Origin: Candidatus Pacearchaeota archaeon | Lineage (GTDB): Archaea > Nanoarchaeota > Nanoarchaeia > Pacearchaeales > GW2011-AR1 | DNA length: 20,308 nucleotides | Assembly: GCA_002690445.1 (NCBI GenBank) | Contig: NZER01000143.1 | Location: forward strand, 1 to 20,308 | Direction of reading: 5' to 3' | Shown: positions 13,936 through 20,308 of the stretch, piece after piece | Numbering within the stretch: position 1 is the stretch's first letter | Layout: each line of letters opens with the position of its first letter | Program-made: the position numbers and the translations under genes | Notes under the pieces: generated by a model | Databases searched by the model: none | Told to the model about the DNA's origin: nothing | Seen by the model: the letters and a program-made list of their open reading frames with translations, nothing else

Positions 13936-16900
13936 TTAGTCATCAAATGATGCGCCAGTGCGAGCAACCACGAAGTCAATTGCAATAAATTCAATCGCTC
14001 TAGCCGGCTTAATCATAATTTTAGCATACAAAATGTTCTGATCAATCAAATCTGGGGTGGTCGTAGTCTCGTCAAGAATTAGTCGATAGTCAGTAATACC
14101 ATACTTCACCATGACGTTCGCCAAGAACGGCTCAACCAGAGACTTAAATCGATCCCAAGTTGCTTGAACGTTCTGCTCAAATAGAATCTGAGAGGCGATA
14201 ATGGAGATTTGCTTCTTGAGGAAAACTACCAATCTTCTCACATTAATTCTATCGAGAGCAGAAGCTCTTTCTTGAAGCGTCTTCTGACCGAATACCACAA
14301 TCCCGGTGGAGGGGAAGGAGGCAATTGGGTTAATGCGCGCTTCATACAGCAAATCTCTTTCTTTAGAGGTTAATCTTTCAGTTACGTTCGTAATCGGAAT
14401 ACCTGCCGCACCATTGGTTAGGCCGCCGCGGTTAAATCCGGCGGGAGCAAACCACAGGGCGGTCTTCGCCTGTGAGCTTGCAAGAACCCCCATCATTGCT
14501 ACACTTGGGGGAATCCACAGCATGCGGCCAGTTCCCTCATCCCGAGTCTGAACCCAAGGATAGAAGGTACAACCATAGCTCGAATCTATTCTACGATTAC
14601 GTAAAGCGGCTGCCGCTTGAACCGGCGTCGTGCCAATTCTGTCGGCCTTATTAGATTGATATGATTCCTGCACTGGGATGTACACGTCTGGCAAATCAAT
14701 CAAAGATAGAGCATCAGCGCGAGCTTCGCACAGTGCAACCATCTGATCAGTTAGAGACGTCTGGGTAATGCCCGGAGTGGTCAACAAGTTCATATCTACT
14801 ACTTCGGGGTCTGCAACTGTATCAAGTGCCCGCTTAATGGTGTGATATGCATAGCTGGTATCTTCTGTCGACCCGTCGGGCATGCCCGCGTTATACACAG
14901 GATCGGGCTTGGTAATGTCCCAGCCGTCGAACCCGCTGTGCAGAGGTATTGTAAACTGGTTATAATCTGCATCAAGCAAATCCTTCCAAGACGTGACGCC
15001 ATAGCTAGTGCCGGCGCGTCGCGAACCTGAAAGATAGTAGAAGCCGGCGGACGTGGAAGAACCCGAAACAACATCGTCCAAAGTGAAGATATATGAATAT
15101 GCATCGACTCCGGTGGCGCTTGGCTGATCGCTAGCGATTCCACCATATAGAAGTCGATGGAAATCGGCAATACTGGCATCGGAAATCGTGCTTCCGCTAG
15201 CGCGTGTAGTGGCCATTCCAAAGTAAGCTTCCGTAGGATCGGACGTGCCACCAGCGGATGCAGACCTTCTAAGTCGTACTACTGGGAACTTCATCTTAAT
15301 GCGCGCGTACTCGCCGGAACCGGTTAGAAGAGCTACCGGGCTGTCCGCGTTGATGGAGCAAGTTAGAATAGTCTGGGGGGTTCCCCACGCTGTATACATG
15401 CCCGTGCTTGGCGCGCCGATGAAGGAGGTGGCGAGATCGGTTGAGGTTATGTCGGCGTATGTGACGGCCGGCTCGCTTTGGGCAAGTTGGGCTACATCTT
15501 TAAACTTCGGAGGACCAAAGTAGCCGAAGGGCAGTAATTCGGGATCTGTTGCGCCGGCGTCGACGTCGGCGTTGGTTTGCACATATACATACCTCGACTC
15601 ATTGTTGTATTCTCCATAAGTGCGGAGCCTCTTTTGTGTGGTGTCCCACGCTGTATAGCGGTCGCCAATCTTCTTGCCAACGAAATTGGGGGAAGCCGGA
15701 TCAAGAGTGCAATTATCAAACCTTTCTAGTACTTGGATAGCATTGTCTGTGTCGTGTAGGCTGCGTATAACTACTGAAAACGTGCCATAAGATGTGATAG
15801 AGCTATTAGACTGTCTAATCTTCTCGATTGAAACCTTGGCGTTCTTTTGCAGCCACTCTCCGTGGCCGCGACCAACAAGACGGAAAAGCTTTTGCATGTT
15901 CTCCGCCGTGAAACTTGTATAAACTCCCGTGTCCTGTCCAATAATCCATCCGGAGTTGGCTTCAACAGAAGGTTGAGACGCCATGTTCTGGGGACCTGTG
16001 GCAACAGTACCACTGAGGGCTAGTGGCCACACCCAAGCTACAGTATTAACGGTGCTTCCAATAAGCCCATCGTCTCGTAGTTGCTGCTCGTAGCTCTCGC
16101 CTAACCAGTAATCTTTTTCTACTGCGGCAGGATAGAAGCTTCCTGAACTGATTAGCTGCGGGTTAGTGTTAATCTTTCTGCGAATAAAGTGTTCTGAGGA
16201 ATCATCGAAGTTAAACTTAACAGTGTCATCATTGGCATTGGTTAGGATTCTCATTGTGTATAGACCACCACTCTTGTTAAGGAGCGCGCCGATACTGGCG
16301 GTCGTGGCGTTGTCATCACGTTCTAGCCAGGCGCCGGCTTCGGTGTTGCTAGGGTGGGTGCCACCAAAAATGCTTCCCGAAAGAAGGGGGGCACCAGATT
16401 CCGTGTAAATGACTGCCGCAAGGCTCGCAGTAAGGGATGTGACGTTGGTCGAGGATGGCGTGCCGGCTTGGCTGGCAGATGCTGCCACCCAAATGCCCCA
16501 AGCGCCGCCTGTTCGCCTAGGCTCAGTCACTCCATTACGAGTTCCAGCCTGCGTTCCACAGTCAGTATCGGTCTTCCAGCCTGCCCCTGCGGCGCCGCCT
16601 TTGGCTGCCCCAGCGGTGGTGTTTTGGCCCAGAAGGCGTACATAGGTGAGGGGAGCAACGTTTGCTCTTAAGAATGCTCTGGCTGCGTAGAGGCCGTACA
16701 TGGGTGACTTAAGGTTACCCTCGCGGTATACATCGCTACCAGCACCTCCTGGCACCGTTTCGCCAAACATTTCTACAAATTGTGAATATGATTCGACTTT
16801 AATGGGATGCATAGCAATACCGCGTGTGGCTCTACCAACCACCACGGGGCCGATCTCTTCGGCCTTCTTTGGCATAAAGGAGTTGTCAATTTCATTAATG

Positions 16901-16941
16901 AAAACTCCAGGAGATACAAACTTAAAATTCTTTACTGACAT
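13936..16941 (-). CDS. 18: Contractile tail sheath protein, T4 gp18-like, enlarged
   Basis: A 1001-aa sheath subunit that would assemble around the tail tube and contract during infection. The N-terminus (KFVSPGVFINEIDNSF, then GPVVVGRATRG and the FVEMFG segment) and the last ~300 residues (YHTIKRALDTVADPEVVDMN, then WIPPSVAMMGVLA, then ERLTSKERDLLYEARINPIA, then VFGQKTLQ and RINVRRLVVFL) are classic sheath sequence. The centre (~residues 115-690) is a long Ser/Thr/Gly/Ala-rich insertion, making the protein about 340 residues longer than T4 gp18 (659). Such insertions normally sit on the outside of the tail. The ATG at 16941 has GAGGGAG upstream. A sigma-70-like promoter lies in the 115-nt gap before it. 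The gene ends in tandem stops (TAATAA). Confidence 0.95.
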   Translation of the reverse strand: MSVKNFKFVSPGVFINEIDNSFMPKKAEEIGPVVVGRATRGIAMHPIKVESYSQFVEMFGETVPGGAGSDVYREGNLKSPMYGLYAARAFLRANVAPLTYVRLLGQNTTAGAAKGGAAGAGWKTDTDCGTQAGTRNGVTEPRRTGGAWGIWVAASASQAGTPSSTNVTSLTASLAAVIYTESGAPLLSGSIFGGTHPSNTEAGAWLERDDNATTASIGALLNKSGGLYTMRILTNANDDTVKFNFDDSSEHFIRRKINTNPQLISSGSFYPAAVEKDYWLGESYEQQLRDDGLIGSTVNTVAWVWPLALSGTVATGPQNMASQPSVEANSGWIIGQDTGVYTSFTAENMQKLFRLVGRGHGEWLQKNAKVSIEKIRQSNSSITSYGTFSVVIRSLHDTDNAIQVLERFDNCTLDPASPNFVGKKIGDRYTAWDTTQKRLRTYGEYNNESRYVYVQTNADVDAGATDPELLPFGYFGPPKFKDVAQLAQSEPAVTYADITSTDLATSFIGAPSTGMYTAWGTPQTILTCSINADSPVALLTGSGEYARIKMKFPVVRLRRSASAGGTSDPTEAYFGMATTRASGSTISDASIADFHRLLYGGIASDQPSATGVDAYSYIFTLDDVVSGSSTSAGFYYLSGSRRAGTSYGVTSWKDLLDADYNQFTIPLHSGFDGWDITKPDPVYNAGMPDGSTEDTSYAYHTIKRALDTVADPEVVDMNLLTTPGITQTSLTDQMVALCEARADALSLIDLPDVYIPVQESYQSNKADRIGTTPVQAAAALRNRRIDSSYGCTFYPWVQTRDEGTGRMLWIPPSVAMMGVLASSQAKTALWFAPAGFNRGGLTNGAAGIPITNVTERLTSKERDLLYEARINPIASFPSTGIVVFGQKTLQERASALDRINVRRLVVFLKKQISIIASQILFEQNVQATWDRFKSLVEPFLANVMVKYGITDYRLILDETTTTPDLIDQNILYAKIMIKPARAIEFIAIDFVVARTGASFDD

Positions 16942-16984
16942 GCTTTAGGTCACTCCCTCTTTTAGTAATTTAAATTGGTGTACA

Positions 16985-17014
16985 ATCATACTTAAATAGT
17001 ATTCGGAACGTCAA
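16985..17014 (-). promoter_or_regulatory. Sigma-70-like promoter of the tail sheath gene
   Basis: The -35 box TTGACG (17014-17009, 5 of 6 consensus), an 18-nt spacer and the -10 box TATGAT (16990-16985, 5 of 6) point toward the sheath gene, in the longest clear gap inside the virion genes. This would give the abundant sheath and tube proteins their own transcript. Confidence 0.65.
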
Positions 17015-17056
17015 AAGTCTTGAAGAGAAACAAGAAATTGTATTTTAGGTCAGGAA

Positions 17057-17935
17057 CTACTTCATAAAAAAGCCATCGTTCCCAGGAACAGGCCCAAGTT
17101 CTCGTGGGAAGGTCACTTCAACCGTGTTTTCCTCGACTCTCACAATGGGTCGATCATCGTTTTCGCCTTCGCCCATTAAATACCCCAAAACTCTAATGGT
17201 AATCTCTGTACTAAAAAGGCGTGTGTCTTCGGCCAAGTTGTTTATATTATTAGAATGATTAAAGTTTTGATCAATGAAGGCTTCATATAGGTGACCATTT
17301 CTCCTCATAACGAAAGCATCAATTTGACCGGTGCGACCTATAAAGGGTTGTACAAGCTCGTTCATTTGCTGTTGGTATTCGGTTTTAATCACTATTTTAT
17401 AATCTACATTAATATAAATGGGAATGGGAACTGATAAGGACTGAATAACGACTTTGCGGTTAATGCGGGGATAATACTTTTGGTAAGTTCCGTCTTTGGG
17501 AAGCTGTCTCATTGATGCCGCCACTGCAAAATTACGTGTCTTGTCTTGCACAATTCTTTTAGCTATAACCCATCGACCTACGCGACCATTTCTATCGCTC
17601 GAATACAGGTTCGCTTGAAATCCTCCTTTGCGCGCCGGGTCTTTGGTGATACCCGTCCTTTCTATGCTTATCAGAGGTAATTTGAGTGCGCCGCCGTCGT
17701 CACGTAAGTCTTTCTTCTTTTTAATCTGATAGGAGCGCTCAGGCACTTGCCAGAGTACGGGAACGCGGCGATATCCCTCGTTGGTGAGAGCACTTAACTC
17801 CAAATCTTCTTTTACCCAGGATGTAATAGCATAGTCGATGGTCTCGATAGTAGAGGCAAGCATCCCCAAGGATTGAAGAGTGTGTTCTGAACTGCCAGGG
17901 GGCAGTAACGCGAAATTAAAATTATCAGGTAGCAT
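17057..17935 (-). CDS. 15: Tail terminator / sheath stabiliser, T4 gp15-like
   Basis: A 292-aa protein that would cap the tail tube and sheath and prepare the tail for joining to the head. It shows the gp15 layout: an N-terminal helix, RRVPVLWQVPERSYQIKKKK followed by LPLISIERTGI (compare 'FIRVPI.Y..KE....K...LP.I...L...' in T4 gp15), VPIPIYINVDYKIVIKTEYQ plus QQMNELVQPFI (a strand, then a helix), and LFSTEITIRVLGYLM as the closing strand. I start at ATG 17935, not at the upstream in-frame start at 18001, because AAGGAAGG precedes it and the protein there begins MLPDNFNF; the longer form would overlap its neighbour by 77 nt. The chosen start overlaps the gp14-like stop by 11 nt, suggesting coupled translation. 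Confidence 0.72.
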   Translation of the reverse strand: MLPDNFNFALLPPGSSEHTLQSLGMLASTIETIDYAITSWVKEDLELSALTNEGYRRVPVLWQVPERSYQIKKKKDLRDDGGALKLPLISIERTGITKDPARKGGFQANLYSSDRNGRVGRWVIAKRIVQDKTRNFAVAASMRQLPKDGTYQKYYPRINRKVVIQSLSVPIPIYINVDYKIVIKTEYQQQMNELVQPFIGRTGQIDAFVMRRNGHLYEAFIDQNFNHSNNINNLAEDTRLFSTEITIRVLGYLMGEGENDDRPIVRVEENTVEVTFPRELGPVPGNDGFFMK

Positions 17936-18413
17936 CGAACAATCCCTTCCTTGCTCTTCTGCAGCGTGCAGAAATCTCGAAACTATAGTCAACTTGACCA
18001 AAAAGCTTTTTAGGCTCTGATAGTTTAACTATCTCGTAATAAAATTCTCCGTACAAAACAAAATCGCCTTCACGCACATATAAGTCCTGATCGGCCGTCA
18101 GTCGGCGCCTATGAAAGTGTATATTTATCTCCCAGGTCTTATCAATGCCAGCACCTTCCATATAGTCGGTAGAATAGTCCGTAAATTCTACCAACGCATA
18201 AACGCGGACGGGGGGCAAGTATGTTTTCTCGATTGCTTCGCCATAAAGACGATGAAAATCGGTTCTTTCGAGATCGATGGGATAATAAAGGATTTGTTGG
18301 CCAATAACATTTTCAATTAATTCATCATTAACCTGTTTAACCAGATTTCGTTCTTTTTCACCGAAAAATAACGGAGGGGGAGGATTTTTGGGCCGGCTCC
18401 ATTCGTTAGACAT
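17925..18413 (-). CDS. Probable neck / head-tail connector protein, gp14-like
   Basis: A 162-aa protein with an N-terminal Pro-rich segment, a helix (EKERNLVKQVNDELIENVIG), then a strand-rich C-terminal domain: VRVYALVEFTDYSTDYMEGA, KTWEINIHFHRRRL, then REGDFVLYGEFYYEIVKL and FGQVDYSFEISARC. The 'EGD.V.Y.....YEI' strand pair is typical of neck and connector proteins of T4-like phages. The main support for gp14 is position: it sits between the gp13-like and gp15-like genes, as in T4. The ATG at 18413 is 7 nt after the gp13-like stop with a GGTGATGA-like site. It is shorter than T4 gp14 (256), so a reduced or alternative connector is possible. Confidence 0.58.
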   Translation of the reverse strand: MSNEWSRPKNPPPPLFFGEKERNLVKQVNDELIENVIGQQILYYPIDLERTDFHRLYGEAIEKTYLPPVRVYALVEFTDYSTDYMEGAGIDKTWEINIHFHRRRLTADQDLYVREGDFVLYGEFYYEIVKLSEPKKLFGQVDYSFEISARCRRARKGLFDAT

Positions 18414-18419
18414 CTTTCA

Positions 18420-19691
18420 TCACCCCACAAATATCGGCAGCGGTGAATTTTTAAATGTGGTTGCTGCCGATTCCGCCTTTTCGGAATCTTGTTTGGCCAA
18501 TTGAAGGTATTCTGTCTCCTTCAAAATTTCCATCAATTTATCTTTTAACTGTGTTTGTTCTTCTTTAGCCTGCGACAGCAAATCTGCGTGATTCAAAGTC
18601 ACACTATCGCCGGGAATCGGGATGGTTTGGAACTTTCCGCGAATTTGACCCAACATCTCCTTGCAGAGTGCGAGCGTATATTTGCGGATCCACTGTTTGC
18701 CAATGGCATTGATGTTTTTATAGGGCACATTGTCGTAAGGAAGGGTATTGAGGTTATTTACGCCCGAAATCCCATCATCGATGGTAGAGTACTCCTCCCA
18801 CGCATCCGGTTTAACATAAAATTTCACCCATATTCGCGTTTGTTCCGAAAATCCCCAATAACTGGGATTTGGGAAAAGCCGCAGCATGTTGTCTATCAAT
18901 TCATAAGAATAATGCGACGTACGTGTAAAAATAGAGTCTTCATACATGATGGCCTGCATTTTGTTCTGCCATGTGGGAATAATTTCAAAGGTGGAGTCGT
19001 CCGCAAATTGACCATATGTGCTATAATTGCCTACGACGTTAATGCCACCATAATAGCCATAAAACCGCCATGTTGCGCGGGGTGACCTATAAAAGACCTT
19101 AGTTACATAAATGCGCTGGTTGGTCACTTTACCAGCATATCCTACGGGTGTCCCTCTGTCGTCAACGCCCGATAGAGAGGAGCTAGAGATAATGGATTGA
19201 ATGTTATAATCCTGTTTGTTCTCGACTGCTTTGAAAGACGCCGAATATTGGGGCACACTGCCACCGAAGCCAGCAATGGAAGAAAGTCCGTCGCCCACTC
19301 TTTTAGCATATGCCATTTGGAATCTCTGGAACTTCAGATTGCTTCCAGATGGGCCTGTTTTGATGTCTCCCTTGTGATCAAAGGTGCCGGTGGTGTTGCC
19401 CAAAGCGTCGGAGAGCATGTTTTTGCCTTGGTGCAAATTGAGGATGTAAGAATACTCTAATACGCCTTCTTCGTAGGCCGCATAGACGTTTTGGGCAGTA
19501 AGTTCGATGTCCACCACGTCTCCGCCTAGCTTCTTGTAGACGTAGGCTACTTGCATGCTGGCGCCGCTTAAAAAGTCGACAGATCCGGTGTATATTCCAA
19601 AGGGAACGGCCGCCGCTACTGAACTGGCGCTTCCGGTCTTCGGTAGAATAATGGCGCTCGTTTGGGATTTAGGACTTAGGTTGGTTGGCAC
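18420..19691 (-). CDS. 13: Neck protein, T4 gp13-like
   Basis: A 423-aa protein. The C-terminal part is the clearest: GKQWIRKYTLALCKEMLGQI, then RGKFQTIPIPGDSVTLNHADL and KEEQTQLKDKLMEILK match the gp13 pattern 'WI..Y.LAL.KE.LG.IR.K...IPIPG..VTLNG..L...' of T4 relatives. gp13 helps close the filled head and attach the tail. The N-terminal ~330 residues are strand-rich with many aromatic residues (VFYRSPRATWRFYGYYGGIN). I place the start at GTG 19691, eight bases after AGGAGG; the upstream TTG at 19697 is only two bases from that site. The protein is longer than T4 gp13 (309), with the extra length in the N-terminal and middle regions. It begins the run gp13-gp14-gp15-like and has its own promoter. 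Confidence 0.78.
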   Translation of the reverse strand: MPTNLSPKSQTSAIILPKTGSASSVAAAVPFGIYTGSVDFLSGASMQVAYVYKKLGGDVVDIELTAQNVYAAYEEGVLEYSYILNLHQGKNMLSDALGNTTGTFDHKGDIKTGPSGSNLKFQRFQMAYAKRVGDGLSSIAGFGGSVPQYSASFKAVENKQDYNIQSIISSSSLSGVDDRGTPVGYAGKVTNQRIYVTKVFYRSPRATWRFYGYYGGINVVGNYSTYGQFADDSTFEIIPTWQNKMQAIMYEDSIFTRTSHYSYELIDNMLRLFPNPSYWGFSEQTRIWVKFYVKPDAWEEYSTIDDGISGVNNLNTLPYDNVPYKNINAIGKQWIRKYTLALCKEMLGQIRGKFQTIPIPGDSVTLNHADLLSQAKEEQTQLKDKLMEILKETEYLQLAKQDSEKAESAATTFKNSPLPIFVG

Positions 19692-19699
19692 GCACAATT

Positions 19700-19705
19700 C
19701 CTCCT
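19700..19705 (-). promoter_or_regulatory. Ribosome-binding site deciding the gp13-like start
   Basis: AGGAGG lies 8 nt before GTG 19691 and only 2 nt before TTG 19697. The spacing selects the GTG as the start. Confidence 0.75.
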
Positions 19706-19721
19706 ACTAAGTAAATAGTTA

Positions 19722-19750
19722 ATTAAACCCAAAGCTCGGGCATATGTAAA
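19722..19750 (-). promoter_or_regulatory. Sigma-70-like promoter of the neck genes
   Basis: The -35 box TTTACA (19750-19745, 5 of 6 consensus), a 17-nt spacer and the -10 box TTTAAT (19727-19722, 5 of 6) point toward the gp13-like gene. The promoter is enclosed by an inverted repeat, TTAATTAAA (19719-19727) and TTTAATTAA (19758-19766), one arm of which covers the -10 box. Confidence 0.6.
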
Positions 19751-19775
19751 GCTTCACTTTAATTAATAAAGAAAT

Positions 19776-20057
19776 TTACCATTTTTTCTTAGTAGTGGCA
19801 GTTTTTCGAGTGTTTCTTCCCTTCTTGACTTTTCTGGGGGCGCTCACCACCGGCTCAGGCTCGACGACTGCCACTTCGGCAACAATCTCTTCCTGAACCA
19901 CTTCGGCCGCTATCTCTTCCTTAACCTTTGTCACCACCTCTTCAATGGTGGGTTCGGAAACGGTGCTCGGGGTTACACTGGCAACCACGACATCGGGTGT
20001 GCTTTTCTTGGCGGCACGTGCCTTCATTTTCCACATTAATCTTCTACGAGGATTCAT
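19776..20057 (-). CDS. Small charge-segregated low-complexity protein (93 aa)
   Basis: I cannot assign a function. The protein is built in three blocks: a basic head (MNPRRRLMWKMKARAAKK), a central Val/Glu/Ala/Pro-rich block with several EEV/EEI steps (residues ~35-72), and a very basic tail (RKVKKGRNTRKTATTKKKW). It has no predicted fold that I can see and looks intrinsically disordered. I start at ATG 20057 because GGAG lies just upstream; the in-frame TTG at 20075 would lie before that site. It follows the terminator of the preceding gene and precedes the neck operon. Similar small Lys-rich proteins occur in other phage head regions, so DNA binding or a head-internal role is a guess. Confidence 0.7.
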   Translation of the reverse strand: MNPRRRLMWKMKARAAKKSTPDVVVASVTPSTVSEPTIEEVVTKVKEEIAAEVVQEEIVAEVAVVEPEPVVSAPRKVKKGRNTRKTATTKKKW

Positions 20058-20083
20058 GATGTTTCTCCTTTCCAATAAGTAGT

Positions 20084-20111
20084 TTTAAAACATCAAAAAC
20101 GGAAATCTCAA
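20084..20111 (-). promoter_or_regulatory. Weak candidate promoter of the 93-aa gene
   Basis: TTGAGA (20111-20106) and TTTAAA (20089-20084) are separated by 16 nt upstream of the 93-aa gene. The -10 box is poor. Some promoter is expected here because a strong terminator lies just upstream. Confidence 0.3.
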
Positions 20112-20163
20112 AAATTGTAGACGAAAAAAATTTGGCAGATCGACGTTTTTGGGTTTTGGTCTC

Positions 20164-20201
20164 AAAAAGAAAAACCCCCCCAACCCAAAAGGGAAGGGGG
20201 G
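20164..20201 (-). terminator. Strong intrinsic terminator after the partial gene at the right edge
   Basis: On the minus strand CCCCCC-TT-CCC, a TTTT loop and GGG-TT-GGGGGG form a stem of 6 + 3 G:C pairs with an internal T/T mismatch. It is followed by G and then TTTTTCTTTTT. The hairpin begins 19 nt after the stop codon of the partial gene. Confidence 0.85.
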
Positions 20202-20220
20202 AAAAATGTGAAAATGTATT

Positions 20221-20308
20221 TTATGATTGTGTATTGAAAGTATAGGCATCGTTTCCGCTACCAAGCATTGAGCCATTAACTTCAATTAAGTATTTGTTGG
20301 CAGCAACA
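20221..20308 (-). CDS. C-terminus of an unidentified gene (partial, runs off the right edge)
   Basis: Only the last 28 codons are present, ending NGSMLGSGNDAYTFNTQS and a TAA stop at 20223-20221. An open frame running to the edge and a strong terminator just after it support a real gene. The fragment is too short for a family call. A head or virion protein is likely from the neighbours (neck genes follow), and the strong terminator would suit a highly expressed gene such as a major capsid protein, but this is inference only. Confidence 0.6.
   Translation of the reverse strand, partial: VAANKYLIEVNGSMLGSGNDAYTFNTQS

Noticed and set aside
14799..15251. A 150-codon minus-strand open frame in another phase
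   Set aside because: It lies wholly within the sheath gene and shows no family resemblance.
17936..18001. Longer N-terminus of the gp15-like protein
   Set aside because: It would overlap the gp14-like gene by 77 nt, while ATG 17935 has a good ribosome-binding site.
18555..19085. A 176-codon open frame on the plus strand
   Set aside because: It is antisense within the well-supported gp13-like gene, with no recognisable domains.
20085..20285. A 66-codon minus-strand open frame after the partial gene
   Set aside because: It is in a different frame from the partial CDS, runs through the terminator hairpin and encodes Phe/Pro-rich noise.
1..20308. tRNA genes, CRISPR arrays, insertion sequences, attachment sites
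   Set aside because: I saw no cloverleaf-like sequence, no regularly spaced repeats, no transposase-like protein and no integrase or paired attachment-like repeats.

Overview
The window looks like part of the genome of a contractile-tailed phage (myovirus), distantly related to T4. All genes I can support lie on the minus strand, so the region reads from right (20308) to left (1). Genes are tightly packed, often overlap at stop/start codons, and mostly carry strong Shine-Dalgarno sites. There are no tRNAs, rRNAs, insertion sequences or CRISPR arrays. The host cannot be named from the sequence. The gene order differs from T4 and includes a polymerase-only family A DNA polymerase. That recalls the remote 'far-T4' phages such as Rhodothermus phage RM378, but this is inference from general knowledge, not a database match.

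Region 1 (20308-16942), head end and neck: the C-terminus of an unidentified gene ends at a strong terminator. It is followed by a small charge-segregated protein of 93 aa, a gp13-like neck protein, a probable gp14-like neck protein, and a gp15-like tail terminator/sheath stabiliser. A sigma-70-like promoter precedes the gp13-like gene.

Region 2 (16941-4580), tail: an oversized tail sheath (gp18-like, 1001 aa, with its own sigma-70-like promoter), the tail tube (gp19-like), a gp26-like protein, a small overlapping ORF in a +1 frame, the tape measure protein, a gp48/gp54-like tube-baseplate protein, a LysM protein, and a giant hub-like protein. The gp26-like/small-ORF pair sits in the position of the G/GT tail-assembly chaperones of other phages. 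The two frames overlap across a run of seven T, which makes a programmed frameshift plausible. A clean intrinsic terminator lies between this pair and the tape measure gene.

Region 3 (4563-1), replication and recombination: an unrecognised 397-aa protein, a compact family A DNA polymerase without a proofreading domain, a protein resembling the FtsZ/tubulin fold but with degenerate catalytic loops, a gp32-like single-stranded DNA-binding protein with a zinc-ligand set and its own promoter, a PC4-like single-stranded DNA-binding protein, and the N-terminus of a RecA/UvsX-type recombinase. There is no visible transcription stop between the tail hub and the polymerase, so the tail and replication modules may share transcripts.

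The items I would check first are the FtsZ/tubulin-like gene beside the polymerase, the candidate +1 frameshift in the tail chaperone pair, the inverted-repeat-rich gp32 promoter/leader, and the shortened fingers of the polymerase.
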